Origin: an uncultured Eubacteriales bacterium
GTDB lineage: Bacteria; Bacillota; Clostridia; Christensenellales; CAG-917
Direction of reading: 5' to 3'
DNA length: 64,000 nucleotides
Assembly: GCA_900545885.1 (NCBI GenBank)
Contig: URAF01000011.1
Span: forward strand, 12,061 to 76,060
Position 1 is the first letter of the stretch; every line of letters begins with the position of its first letter. The position numbers were made by a program, and so were the translations under genes. Positions 16,535-25,129 of the stretch are shown here, one piece after another. The notes below the pieces were generated by a model. The model saw only the letters and a program-made list of their open reading frames with translations. It was not told where the DNA came from and searched no databases.

Positions 16535-18358
16535 ATGAAAAAAATAATGAACACTCCCGAAACATTCGTGTACGATATGTGCCACGGCCTCGCCAAAGCG
16601 CATCCCGAACTTGAATTCGTGGAGAAGTTTAAAATCGTCAAAAAGAAAGAAATCAACCCCGACAAAGTTTCTCTGATTTCGGGCGGCGGCTCCGGTCACG
16701 AACCCGCACACGCAGGTTTCGTCGGCAAAGGTATGCTCGACTGCGCAGTCTGCGGCGACGTTTTCGCGTCCCCTTCCCAGATTCAGGTTTACAACGCAAT
16801 CAAAGAATGCGCGACCGATAAGGGCGTCCTTCTCATCATAAAGAACTACTCCGGCGACTGCATGAACTTCAACAATGCGGCAGAACTCGCCAAGGAAGAA
16901 GACGGCATCAAAGTCGACGCCGTTTACGTCAACGACGATATCGCCGTCAAAGACTCCCTCTACACCGTCGGACGTCGTGGCGTTGCGGGCACAGTTTTCG
17001 TGCACAAAATCGCGGGCGCGGCGGCTGAACAGGGCAAATCCCTCGAAGAAGTCAAAGCCGTTGCCAACAGAACAATCGAAAACGTCCGTTCTTTCGGTTT
17101 TGCTCTTTCTTCCTGCACTCCTCCCGCCAAAGGAACCCCTATTTTCGAAATCGGTGAAGACGAAATCGAATTCGGCGTCGGCATTCACGGCGAACCCGGC
17201 AGAAAGACCGAGAAACTCCAGACCGCAGACCAGCTTGCAAAACGCATCGTCAAAGACCTGCTCGATGATCTCGGCGCAAAGAAAGGCGACGAAGTTGCCC
17301 TGCTCATCAACGGTTTCGGCGCAACTCCTCTTATGGAACTCTACCTTTTCAACAACTCCGTAAGCAACGAGCTCGAAAAGGCTGGCATTTCCATTCACAA
17401 GACTTTGGTCGGCAACTATATGACGTCCATTGACATGGCAGGCGCGTCCGTCACAATCCTCAAAGTCGACAGCGAACTCAAATCTCTCATCGACTACCCC
17501 GTTTCCGCACCCGCACTCAGCTGGGGCGGCGCAATGAGCGAACAGGCGGAGGCCGCAGTCGAAGCCATGAAAGCAATCGCCAAGGCTCTCGGCGTAACTC
17601 CCGCAGAGCACACCGATGCGAAAGCCGCCGACAAAGCCGACAAGAAAGCGGCAAAAGCGGCGAAGAAAGCAGCCGTGTACGAAGTCAAAGGCAAACCCGT
17701 AGTCGACGAAACCATCAACACCGCGGCGTTTGTGCAGATTGTCGAAAAGATGGCGGACGTCATCATCGAAAACGAAGTCCCCTTCTGCGACGCAGACAAA
17801 ATGGGCGACGGCGACTTCGGCATGAGCATTGCAAAAGGTTTCAAACAACTCAAAAAAGAATGGGCAACCCGTGACAAAGCGGACATCGGCGCATTCCTGA
17901 AGAGCTGCAGCGAAATCATTATGGAATACTGCGGCGGCGCAAGCGGTCCCATCTGGGGAAGCGCGTTCCGTTATGCGGGTAAAGCTGCGGACGGCAAAGA
18001 AAAAATCAACCTTGCCGAACTCGCCGAAATCTTCCAAGCTGCGAATACGGGCGTTTACGAAACGGGCAAAAAGTCCTTCGGCAAAGGCGCGGTCGTCGGT
18101 GACAAGACTCTGGTCGACGCTTTGAAACCCTGTGCAGACGCTCTCGAACAAGCGGCAAAAGACGGCAAGTCTCTGCGTGACGGTATAGCACTCGGCGCAA
18201 AAGCCGCAGTCGCAGGCGCGGAAAGCACCAAAACCGTCGTTGCAAAACTCGGCAGAGCCGGCACAGTCGGCGAAAAGTCCATCGGCTATCCCGATGCAGG
18301 CGCATACGGTCTCGGCGTTATCTTCACTGCTCTTTCCGATTATATCGCAAAGATGTAA
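16535..18358 (+). CDS. ATP-dependent dihydroxyacetone kinase, DhaK-DhaL fusion
   Basis: 607 residues with AAGGAG before the ATG. The DhaK domain (1-~330) has GGGSGHEPAHAGF, the phosphate-binding NYSGDCMNF and GIHGEPG, whose His (~220) forms the covalent hemiaminal with dihydroxyacetone. A linker rich in Lys, Ala and Asp (about 365-385) leads to the DhaL domain with the Mg-ATP motif MGDGDFGMSIAKG and GGASGPIWGSAF. No PTS DhaM partner is seen, so phosphate should come from ATP, as in the Citrobacter-type enzyme. It makes dihydroxyacetone phosphate for glycolysis. A terminator follows directly. Confidence 0.92.
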   Translation: MKKIMNTPETFVYDMCHGLAKAHPELEFVEKFKIVKKKEINPDKVSLISGGGSGHEPAHAGFVGKGMLDCAVCGDVFASPSQIQVYNAIKECATDKGVLLIIKNYSGDCMNFNNAAELAKEEDGIKVDAVYVNDDIAVKDSLYTVGRRGVAGTVFVHKIAGAAAEQGKSLEEVKAVANRTIENVRSFGFALSSCTPPAKGTPIFEIGEDEIEFGVGIHGEPGRKTEKLQTADQLAKRIVKDLLDDLGAKKGDEVALLINGFGATPLMELYLFNNSVSNELEKAGISIHKTLVGNYMTSIDMAGASVTILKVDSELKSLIDYPVSAPALSWGGAMSEQAEAAVEAMKAIAKALGVTPAEHTDAKAADKADKKAAKAAKKAAVYEVKGKPVVDETINTAAFVQIVEKMADVIIENEVPFCDADKMGDGDFGMSIAKGFKQLKKEWATRDKADIGAFLKSCSEIIMEYCGGASGPIWGSAFRYAGKAADGKEKINLAELAEIFQAANTGVYETGKKSFGKGAVVGDKTLVDALKPCADALEQAAKDGKSLRDGIALGAKAAVAGAESTKTVVAKLGRAGTVGEKSIGYPDAGAYGLGVIFTALSDYIAKM

Positions 18359-18383
18359 AGACCCGATACTCAATAAACAACAC

Positions 18384-18415
18384 AAAAGCCTTCCGAAACC
18401 CGGAAGGCTTTTTTC
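18384..18415 (+). terminator. Terminator of the gldA-dhaKL operon
   Basis: AAAAGCCTTCCG and CGGAAGGCTTTTTT arms, 26 bp after the stop codon. Confidence 0.85.
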
Positions 18416-18553
18416 TGTCCGCAATATATTCTATCGCAATTTTCATTTACCTTTGTCCGTCGCAAAATGTTAAAGCAGTATTATTAAAGTAATATTTTCA
18501 AGTTGCAATTTGTTCAAGTTACTGTAATTTTGGGTTAGGCAAATTCCCGTTTC

Positions 18554-18715
18554 TCACTTCTTTTCTTTCGGAACGTACGAATACGTTCTCATATTGAAAG
18601 ACACGAGGTTAAGAAAGTGCAAAATGAGCGCAATTTCCTCGTCGGTTTTGTCTTTTATCAGCGTTTCGGCAACCACAGCCGCAAGGCCGTTTATGCATTT
18701 TGGCGACAGGCTCAT
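18554..18715 (-). CDS. Small helical protein, 53 residues, DUF6774-like
   Basis: A short frame, ATG at 18715 to TGA at 18554-18556. It reads MSLSPKCINGLAAVVAETL at the N terminus, then a charged helix (KDKTDEEIALILHFLNL) and a basic tail ending PKEKK. The pattern (hydrophobic N-terminal helix, DEEIALI turn, second helix) resembles short DUF6774-type proteins that are common in Clostridia and of unknown function. No strong ribosome-binding site is visible, so the call rests on amino-acid pattern and codon use. Confidence 0.5.
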   Translation of the reverse strand: MSLSPKCINGLAAVVAETLIKDKTDEEIALILHFLNLVSFNMRTYSYVPKEKK

Positions 18716-18766
18716 ATACATATATATTCTCGTAAGAAAAATGTTGACTTTTTGCCCCCAAAACCG

Positions 18767-18795
18767 TTGACAAAATTTCTTAGGCGCAATATAAT
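18767..18795 (+). promoter_or_regulatory. Consensus sigma-A promoter of tRNA-Leu
   Basis: Exact TTGACA-N17-TATAAT, with the tRNA beginning 12 bases after the -10 box. Confidence 0.9.
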
Positions 18796-18806
18796 ATCAT
18801 CACTGT

Positions 18807-18890
18807 GCGGCCATGGCGGAACTGGCAGACGCGTACGTTTGAGGGGCGTATGGGACGACCGTCCGAGTTCAAGTCTCGGTGGCCGCACCA
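18807..18890 (+). tRNA. tRNA-Leu (anticodon GAG)
   Basis: 84 bases with encoded CCA. Acceptor arms GCGGCCA and TGGCCGC pair fully. The anticodon arm TACGT-TTGAGGG-GCGTA gives GAG, reading CUC/CUU. The long variable arm and the T arm (CGAGTTCAAGTCTCG) fit a class II tRNA-Leu. Confidence 0.95.
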
Positions 18891-18920
18891 AAAGCGGTAT
18901 CGTTGATACCGCTTTTTCTT
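18891..18920. terminator. Terminator after tRNA-Leu
   Basis: AAGCGGTATC-GTT-GATACCGCTT followed by a T-rich run. It can also stop the convergent minus-strand gene. Confidence 0.85.
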
Positions 18921-18930
18921 TTGTCTAAAA

Positions 18931-19632
18931 CTAATTAATAGCTGCCTCAATCATGTTGTCAAGCAACAAATCAATATTAATTTCTAGACCATTTGCCGAT
19001 CTCATATCTATACAATGCGATGACGCTTGAATATCTATATCCATACCCATTTCATCGAAATCTCCTATAAAACGGCCTGTTTGCAGTGCTTTAAAAAGCA
19101 TAATTAATGCACCATCTCTAGTTAATTTCGTTGCACCTAACTCTTTAAATACTCCCATAAATATAGATAACCAATGAGTACTATACACTTGGTTCAGATA
19201 CAAATTAATTTTGTTTAGTGCTTTTGTCGACTTTTTTACCGAGTTAATTCTAGCTCTTAAACAATTTTCAATAATATTTTCAATTTTTGGTTTATTTACA
19301 CAAAATGAATATTTTACTCTATTTAAGATTTCGTTTTGATCAACATATAATTCCATCTTTGCATTATACAATTGATCATTATTTGTGTTGATTAAACTAG
19401 AAAAATTTGTTATGTTACAATCAACGCTACCATGAAATTGGACACTTGACAATTTGAAAAAGTCACCGATTATATTTGAACCACAAAGCGTTTTTCTTAT
19501 AAATTTAATAGTCTTTTTATCAACATTTGCCCATATATTAACTGAATTAATATACTCTAAAAAAAAATTTTTAGAAAATATGTCCGTGTTCAGTAATTCT
19601 TGTAATTCATCTATACGATCAAAATTTTCCAT
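18931..19632 (-). CDS. AT-rich orphan gene, unknown function
   Basis: 233 residues, not recognised. The DNA is visibly AT-rich and uses ATA, TTA, AGA and AAT freely, in sharp contrast with all neighbours, which suggests recent transfer. The protein is hydrophilic and probably alpha-helical, with no membrane segment or signal peptide; the C-terminal part (DGALIMLFKALQTGRFIGDF) looks like a compact helical domain. The ATG lies 2 bases after the coiled-coil gene's stop, and AGAGGA in that gene's end can serve as ribosome-binding site, so it could be expressed as the last gene of that operon. It ends next to the tRNA-Leu terminator. It could be a phage- or island-derived gene; no integrase is nearby. 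Confidence 0.75.
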   Translation of the reverse strand: MENFDRIDELQELLNTDIFSKNFFLEYINSVNIWANVDKKTIKFIRKTLCGSNIIGDFFKLSSVQFHGSVDCNITNFSSLINTNNDQLYNAKMELYVDQNEILNRVKYSFCVNKPKIENIIENCLRARINSVKKSTKALNKINLYLNQVYSTHWLSIFMGVFKELGATKLTRDGALIMLFKALQTGRFIGDFDEMGMDIDIQASSHCIDMRSANGLEINIDLLLDNMIEAAIN

Positions 19633-19634
19633 TA

Positions 19635-20084
19635 TTAATCCTCTATAAGTTTGCGTTTGCGGTCGTTGATTACGCCCAAGCCCTCTTTGATTGACTTCTC
19701 CGCGGTATCGAGAATGTTGAAGGCAAGCGAACGCGCTTCGTAGTCCATTTTGCGGTAGTTCTCTTCGGCTTCCGCGCGCATTGCCTGCGCTTCGATTGTT
19801 GCCTTTTTGAGCACTTCCGTTTCGGACATCAACGCTCTTGCGTTCTGTTCTGCGGCATCCATGGTCTTGTTGGCGTAGGCTTCGGCTTTTGCAAGAATAT
19901 CGTCGCGCTCTTTCTTAATCTGTTCCGCCTCTTTCAAAACAATGGAATAGCTTGCGCGGAAACGAGTTATCAAATCCAGCATAACCTGTCTGTTTATCAC
20001 AATGTCGGTTGCGCTGAACGTGGCGCGCTTTGCTTTGAGCACTTCGCTTTCGATTTCGTTGATGAGCATATCGATTGTTTCCAT
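19635..20084 (-). CDS. Coiled-coil protein (ATP synthase B/DivIVA-like)
   Basis: 149 residues, nearly all predicted alpha-helix with heptad-like Ala/Glu/Lys/Arg spacing (about 45-135). Such short coiled-coil proteins are commonly found after rsmD and coaD in Clostridia and are annotated loosely as ATPase subunit-like. No catalytic motif is present. A structural or division-related role is possible but unproven. It is last in the alr, cyclo-ligase, rsmD-coaD gene row before the AT-rich gene. Confidence 0.65.
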   Translation of the reverse strand: METIDMLINEIESEVLKAKRATFSATDIVINRQVMLDLITRFRASYSIVLKEAEQIKKERDDILAKAEAYANKTMDAAEQNARALMSETEVLKKATIEAQAMRAEAEENYRKMDYEARSLAFNILDTAEKSIKEGLGVINDRKRKLIED

Positions 20085-20111
20085 AATTCAACGCGCTTTC
20101 GCGCTCCCCTT

Positions 20112-21110
20112 TTATTTTTTGTTCCTCATAATATCCTGCGCTTTGATTATAGCATACGCGGGCAAGGAATGGAAGTCTCCGTTTTTGAGCTGTTCGCGTA
20201 CGGCGGTCGACGACAGTTCCTTGAAATCTGCAAGGTCGTAAATTACGGTTTCAACCCCTCTTTCGCGGTTGTAGTCCGCCATTTCTTTTTCGTACGCTTC
20301 GTCCCGCTCGTTGCGAACGCCTCTTACGAGTGCGGTTGCGCCTATGCGCTTTGCAACGTCTACCGCCGTATCTTCCGAATACAGTGCCGAAACTCTCGGA
20401 TTGCCCGAAAAAGCCGCTTCAATGAGCTTTACGCGCTCTTCGGGGGTGAACATATACTTCTTGTCGGGATTGACAAGACACGCCGCCACGACCTCGTCAA
20501 AGTCACAAAGCGCGCGTTCTATCAAGGCTTCGTGACCTTTGGTCACGGGGTCAAAACTTCCCGTTGCCATTCCGACGGTTTTTTCCTTTATGAACTCAAC
20601 CGTCACAGACCCCATTTTCTTGGTGCGTACCGCCAAAGTGTCGTCTGCGTTGACATACGGAAGTTCCGTCGAATGTTCGTAAACCACCGTGCCGCCGTCC
20701 GAAAGTCTGTCGCATTCGAAAACGGCTTGCACCGCAAGTTCACCCAGTCCGCTTTTGTAAGGCGGGTCAATGAAAATGATGTCGAACTTGCTTGTTCCCG
20801 CACGGAGAACGTTGAGAAAATCATTGTTCACGACGCGATAATTCCCGTCAATTCCTTTGAGATTTTCTTTGGTGAGTTCGACGCTGTCACGGCTTTTGTC
20901 CACGAAAATAACTTCGTCCGCGCCGCGCGATATGCATTCTATGCCGAGTGCGCCGCTGCCGCAGAACAAATCCAGGACTTTGGCGCCGCTTACTTTCCAT
21001 TGAATGATGTTGAAAACGGTTTCTTTAATTCTGTCGGTGGTGGGACGAACGCTGTCGTCTGCGGGAGCAAACAGCCTTTTCCCCCGGTATTTTCCGCTGA
21101 TTATTCGCAT
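20112..21110 (-). CDS. rsmD-coaD: Fused 16S rRNA m2G966 methyltransferase RsmD and phosphopantetheine adenylyltransferase CoaD
   Basis: 332 residues in one frame. Residues 1-~177 are RsmD: IISGKYRGKRL, PTTDRIKETVFNII, the SAM motif VLDLFCGSGALGIE and the catalytic IDPPY. Residues ~178-332 are CoaD: GSFDPVTKGH (nucleotidyltransferase T/HxGH), VRGVRNERD and SSTAVREQL. No stop or linker separates them. An ATG inside (MATGSFDP), with AAAGGA 12 bases before it, could yield a separate CoaD, though without its first beta-strand. The two activities (rRNA modification, coenzyme A synthesis) are unrelated, but the genes are often adjacent. The start overlaps the cyclo-ligase stop. Confidence 0.85.
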   Translation of the reverse strand: MRIISGKYRGKRLFAPADDSVRPTTDRIKETVFNIIQWKVSGAKVLDLFCGSGALGIECISRGADEVIFVDKSRDSVELTKENLKGIDGNYRVVNNDFLNVLRAGTSKFDIIFIDPPYKSGLGELAVQAVFECDRLSDGGTVVYEHSTELPYVNADDTLAVRTKKMGSVTVEFIKEKTVGMATGSFDPVTKGHEALIERALCDFDEVVAACLVNPDKKYMFTPEERVKLIEAAFSGNPRVSALYSEDTAVDVAKRIGATALVRGVRNERDEAYEKEMADYNRERGVETVIYDLADFKELSSTAVREQLKNGDFHSLPAYAIIKAQDIMRNKK

Positions 21111-21688
21111 TCTTCACCTCCGAACTGATTTTTGACGGCAACTTTCGGCGCGGGTATTATGTCCTTTTCGGTGACAACCGCATCCATCATAACATCGTGT
21201 GCTTCGCACTCCAAACCCTCGACACGCTGACAGTCGAAAGCAATGCCTATCTTTTTGCAGTCGGGGTGTTCTGCGAAAAACTTGTCGTAATAGCCTTTGC
21301 CGTGTCCTGCTCTTTTCAATCCGTCAAACGCAACCATAGGCACTATGGCAAGGTCGCAGTCTATTGCAAGTCTGCCGCCCGCAGGTTCGAGTATTCCCCA
21401 CTTGTTGGTTCGAAAATCGGAGTACGGCGTAATCGCAACGGCGTCCATTTCACCGCCGCGGACGCGCGGAACGGAAACGTTCTTTTCGAGCGCAAGCAAA
21501 AGTCCCACTATTTCGTGAGTGTCGGGTTCTTCGGGTGATGACAGGAAAACAAAAGGCGATTTACATTTTCTGAACGCGTCAAGCGAAGTAAGCGCGTCGG
21601 TGATTGCACCGCTCGCCCACTCCTTTTCCGCTTCACTCATCTTCGCAATACGCGATTTCGCAAGTCTTCTGGCTTCCGCTTTCGTCAT
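21101..21688 (-). CDS. 5-formyltetrahydrofolate cyclo-ligase
   Basis: 195 residues. The N-terminal basic helix MTKAEARRLAKSRIAKM and the ATP/folate site VPMVAFDGLKRAGHGKGYYD match the family. It converts 5-formyl-THF to 5,10-methenyl-THF with ATP. AAAGGA precedes the ATG. The start lies inside the 3' end of alr (56-base overlap), and the stop overlaps the rsmD-coaD start, so the three genes are probably co-translated. Confidence 0.9.
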   Translation of the reverse strand: MTKAEARRLAKSRIAKMSEAEKEWASGAITDALTSLDAFRKCKSPFVFLSSPEEPDTHEIVGLLLALEKNVSVPRVRGGEMDAVAITPYSDFRTNKWGILEPAGGRLAIDCDLAIVPMVAFDGLKRAGHGKGYYDKFFAEHPDCKKIGIAFDCQRVEGLECEAHDVMMDAVVTEKDIIPAPKVAVKNQFGGEECE

Positions 21689-22682
21689 AAACGTAAATCC
21701 TTTCGGTTCTGCCGTGCCACCCCGTCATAACCGTATAATCGATTGTATTTCTTTGGTCGGCGACTTCGCGCGCCGTAAGTTCCGCGCCCTGCAAAACGAC
21801 TTCCTCGCCGTCCTCTGCAAGAAAATCGCCCGTATCGACGGCAAACATATCCATGCACACCGTTCCGACGGTAGCACATTTTCTGCCGCGTATAATCACA
21901 GACGACGGACTTTCGCGTCTTATTCCGTCAAAATATCCGCCGAACACGACGGCGATGTTGCAGTCCTTGTCAACGCGGTTGTTGCCGTATCCCACACATT
22001 CGCCGCGCTTTACGCGCCTTGCCGCAATCACACGGCTTGTGACGCGCATTGCACCGTCGTACGCCGCGTGTCCTATGCGAACCATATCGAACAGGTTGCG
22101 TTCGTCCGAAACGGACGAAGACGACGCAAGGTGCATAACCGCTTCGGGAAACGCCGCCGAGAAAATCTCTGCCGCTTCGCCGAATACCGCCGCTTGTCCG
22201 CTGTCCGCCGACCTCATATGCGAATAACACCCTGACGGGCGCAATCCTTCCGCTTTCAGTCTTGCGACGATTTCCTTTGCTCGGGAGCAGTCGAACCCAA
22301 GTCGGTGCATTCCCGTGTCGAGTTTGACGTGAAAATCAGGCGGCGTGTGCGTTTTTGCGTACTCCGCAAGAGCGTCAAGCAGTCCGTCGTCGGCAACGGC
22401 AACCGTAAGTCCGCATTCTGCGGCTCGCGGGAGTTCGGACGGCGTGCATATGGCGGTGAGAATACCTTTTTCAATCCCCGCCGCACGAAGTTCAGCACCT
22501 TCCTCAACGGTCGCAACACCGAACATCGCAACAATGTCGGAAGTAGCCTCGGCAACCTCGGTCATTCCGTGTCCGTAGCCGTCCGCTTTTACCATAAGCA
22601 GAATTTCTCTGCCCGTGCTTTCGCGAATACGGTACAGATTGTTGCGGATTACGTTCAAATCGACAGTGACAGACAGTTTCAA
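21633..22682 (-). CDS. alr: Alanine racemase
   Basis: 349 residues from a TTG at 22682 with GGGAGGG four bases upstream; the longer in-frame extension lacks family similarity. The PLP lysine lies in MVKADGYGHG (~34), the central barrel has KLDTGMHRLGF, and the C-terminal domain has GYFDGIRR and GTVCMDMFAVD. It makes D-alanine for peptidoglycan. The C terminus extends some 15 residues past the usual end and overlaps the next gene. Confidence 0.9.
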   Translation of the reverse strand: MKLSVTVDLNVIRNNLYRIRESTGREILLMVKADGYGHGMTEVAEATSDIVAMFGVATVEEGAELRAAGIEKGILTAICTPSELPRAAECGLTVAVADDGLLDALAEYAKTHTPPDFHVKLDTGMHRLGFDCSRAKEIVARLKAEGLRPSGCYSHMRSADSGQAAVFGEAAEIFSAAFPEAVMHLASSSSVSDERNLFDMVRIGHAAYDGAMRVTSRVIAARRVKRGECVGYGNNRVDKDCNIAVVFGGYFDGIRRESPSSVIIRGRKCATVGTVCMDMFAVDTGDFLAEDGEEVVLQGAELTAREVADQRNTIDYTVMTGWHGRTERIYVYDESGSQKTCEIAYCEDE

Positions 22683-22836
22683 CGTTCCCTCCCGCGGAAC
22701 CCGCTTCAAGGGATATTGTATGCCGTCTGTCAGCCGATAGTGCGCAATTAAAGCAAGGGTTTGCGTAATCCGCACTCCATTTGACTGCGCGAATTATTCT
22801 GTCCGAATTTTACTTCAACAGGTTTTATAACCGCTT

Positions 22837-23220
22837 TTACTTCAAAAGCTTTTCCGCGCGTTCGACGTCGTCGGTCTTGAAAAGTATGAGCGCTTTTCCG
22901 CCTTTGCGCGAATAGGAGTAAACGTATTCGAGGTTTACGCCCTCACGGCTCAGCATTCCGAGAGTGTCGGTAAGCGAACCGGGAACGTCGGGAACCTCGA
23001 TACCGATAAGGTCGGTAGATGCGGTTGTAAATCCCGCGTTGTTCAAAGCTTCGACTGCTTTTTTGTTGTCGTCGGTCACCATTCTGACAATGCCGAAATC
23101 CTTGGTGTCGGCAATGTTCAGGCTTTCGACGTTGATACCCGCTTCGGAAAGTGCGCTGAGCATCGAATGCAGTCTGCCCTGTCTGTTTTCGAGAAACACG
23201 GCGATTTGGTTTACGAGCAT
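22837..23220 (-). CDS. Tandem ACT-domain protein
   Basis: 127 residues from the ATG preceded by AAGGAGG. Two ACT domains: residues ~1-65 (QIAVFLENRQGRLHSMLSAL) and ~68-127 (EVPDVPGSLTDTLGML). ACT pairs bind amino acids and regulate enzymes. Stand-alone copies regularly accompany paaK and iorAB, suggesting a sensor of aromatic amino acids or related oxoacids. It is the last gene of the hydratase-to-ACT operon. Confidence 0.85.
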   Translation of the reverse strand: MLVNQIAVFLENRQGRLHSMLSALSEAGINVESLNIADTKDFGIVRMVTDDNKKAVEALNNAGFTTASTDLIGIEVPDVPGSLTDTLGMLSREGVNLEYVYSYSRKGGKALILFKTDDVERAEKLLK

Positions 23221-23230
23221 AATTTCCTCC

Positions 23231-24538
23231 TTATTTCTTGCGGTTGTCGATAATACGAACCGTCTTGCCCGTGGAAAGAGGCAAGCTGTCAGGCGAAACA
23301 AGCGTGATTTTCGCGCCTACGCCGAGGTTGCCCATCATATCGTGTTCGATGTGACGGCGGATTTCTTCTATTTTCTTGACCTCGTCGGAGAACACTTCGG
23401 GCGCAAGTTCGACCTGAATTTCCATAGTGTCGAGGTTGCCCACTCTGTCGACGATAATCTGGTAGTGAGAACCTACGATTTCCTTGATGTTCATAAGTAC
23501 GGACTCAATCTGCGACGGGAACACGTTGACGCCGCGGATAATCAGCATATCGTCCGTTCTGCCGCTTACGCGTTTCATTCTGACGAGAGTTCTTCCGCAA
23601 TGCGAACACACTTCGTGATTGAGTGCGCTGATATCGCGCGTACGGTAACGGATAAGCGGAATGCCCTGCTTGTTGAGCGTGGTGAACACGAGTTCGCCGT
23701 CCGTCTTGTCGGGAACGGGTTGCAGGGTTTCGGGGTCGACGATTTCGGGATAGAAGAAGTCTTCCATAACGTGTAATCCCCAGTCGCCGCCGCAGCTCAT
23801 CGAAACGCCGGGACCGCTTATTTCGGACAGTCCGTAAATGTCGAACGCCTCTATACCAAGTTTGCGTTCAATCTCGCGTTTCATATCGTCCGACCAAGGT
23901 TCTGCACCGAAAATACCGCGTTTAAGTTTGAAATCGGACAAATCAAGTCCCGCTTTTGCGATTTCCTCGCCGATAACCATTGCGTAAGAAGGCGTACATG
24001 CAAGCGTTGTCGCACCGAAATCTTTGAGCAACGCAATCTGTCTCATTGTGTTGCCTGCGGACGCGGGAACGGTCATTGCGCCGAGAAGTTCAGAGCCGTA
24101 ATGCAGTCCGAGACCACCCGTGAAAAGTCCGTAACCGTAGGACACGTGCACAACGTCGTTCTGGTCGCAACCTGCCATTGCAAGAGCGCGTGCGGCACAA
24201 GTCGCCCAATCTTCAAGGTCGCGTTTAGTGTAACCTACTACGGTGAGTTTGCCGGTCGTTCCGCTGGACGCATGAACACGCACTATTTCACTTTTGGGAG
24301 CCGCAAAACACCCGAAAGGATAGTTTGCACGAAGATCCGCTTTTGTGGTAAAAGGCAGTTTGGTTATGTCGTCGATACTTTTGATGTCTTCGGGTTTTAC
24401 GCCTGCCGCGTCCATTTTGGCGCGGTAATAAGGCGCGTTTGCGTACATTCTCGCCACAAGGTCTACAAGTCTTGCGGATTGCAACTCCCGCATCTCCTCG
24501 CGGGACATTGTTTCGATTTTCTCGTCAAAATATTTCAT
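23231..24538 (-). CDS. paaK: Phenylacetate-CoA ligase
   Basis: 435 residues, the normal PaaK length. ANL-superfamily motifs: VHASSGTTGKLTVVGYT (phosphate loop), IFGAEPWSDDMK, DIYGLSEISGPG, RYRTRDIS, and the C-terminal RTDDMLIIRGVNVFPSQIE. It activates phenylacetate or related aryl acetates with ATP and CoA; in reverse it could recover ATP from aryl-acetyl-CoA made by IorAB. It lies between iorB and the ACT gene. Confidence 0.9.
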   Translation of the reverse strand: MKYFDEKIETMSREEMRELQSARLVDLVARMYANAPYYRAKMDAAGVKPEDIKSIDDITKLPFTTKADLRANYPFGCFAAPKSEIVRVHASSGTTGKLTVVGYTKRDLEDWATCAARALAMAGCDQNDVVHVSYGYGLFTGGLGLHYGSELLGAMTVPASAGNTMRQIALLKDFGATTLACTPSYAMVIGEEIAKAGLDLSDFKLKRGIFGAEPWSDDMKREIERKLGIEAFDIYGLSEISGPGVSMSCGGDWGLHVMEDFFYPEIVDPETLQPVPDKTDGELVFTTLNKQGIPLIRYRTRDISALNHEVCSHCGRTLVRMKRVSGRTDDMLIIRGVNVFPSQIESVLMNIKEIVGSHYQIIVDRVGNLDTMEIQVELAPEVFSDEVKKIEEIRRHIEHDMMGNLGVGAKITLVSPDSLPLSTGKTVRIIDNRKK

Positions 24539-24559
24539 ATTCCACCTTACAAAAGGCTC

Positions 24560-25129
24560 TTACAGGTTGTAACCTCTTTCGAGAGCCACACGGTTCATAT
24601 CGTACAGTTTGGGTTTGACTGCGGCTTTGAGCGCGGCGTCGATTTGTTCGAACGGAATGCCGAGGCTCTTTGCAAGCGCGCCTATCATAATGACGTTGAC
24701 GGTCTTGACGTTGCCGAGTTCTTCAGCGATTGCGATTGCGTCGACGGCAATGACTTTGCCCGCGCGTTTTTCGAGTTCGGAAACGATGTTCTCGGGATAT
24801 TTTCTGACACCCGTGATTACAGGCATAGGAAGAATTTCCTGTTCGTTTACAACGATTGTTCCGCCCTCTTTGAGATAGTTGGTGTATCTCAACGCTTCGA
24901 GTTTTTCAAAGGCAAGGATAATGTCCGCGTCGCGCAGTCCGATAATCGGGCTTGTGACTTTGGGCGCGATTTTGACGTTGGTAACAACGCTGCCGCCTCT
25001 TTGGGACATTCCGTGGATTTCGCTGAGTTTGCAGTCGCTTCCGTCAAGTGCGGCAAGCGCGCCGAGTATTCTGGACGCGAGCAGAGTTCCCTGCCCGCCT
25101 ACGCCTACGATGAGAATGTTAGCTTTCAT
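24560..25129 (-). CDS. iorB: Indolepyruvate:ferredoxin oxidoreductase beta subunit
   Basis: 189 residues from an ATG overlapping the iorA stop (ATGA). It is the gamma-type domain of 2-oxoacid oxidoreductases: ILIVGVGGQGTLLASRILG and SEIHGMSQRGGSV. With IorA it oxidatively decarboxylates aryl pyruvates to aryl-acetyl-CoA and reduces ferredoxin. Confidence 0.93.
   Translation of the reverse strand: MKANILIVGVGGQGTLLASRILGALAALDGSDCKLSEIHGMSQRGGSVVTNVKIAPKVTSPIIGLRDADIILAFEKLEALRYTNYLKEGGTIVVNEQEILPMPVITGVRKYPENIVSELEKRAGKVIAVDAIAIAEELGNVKTVNVIMIGALAKSLGIPFEQIDAALKAAVKPKLYDMNRVALERGYNL

Larger units (their letters stand above)
18359..18806. other. Region between dhaKL and tRNA-Leu
   Basis: Holds the dhaKL terminator, a minus-strand 53-codon gene (18554-18715) and the tRNA promoter. 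The inverted repeat GAACGTA-N4-TACGTTC at 18571-18588 lies inside the small gene. Confidence 0.5.

Noticed and set aside
18617..18928. Plus-strand frame of 103 codons across the tRNA-Leu gene
   Set aside because: It overlaps the tRNA and its promoter and looks random in composition.
18860..19660. Direct repeat of the tRNA-Leu 3' end as an attachment site
   Set aside because: No second copy of the tRNA end was seen around 19630-19700 and no integrase is present, so an integrative element is unsupported.
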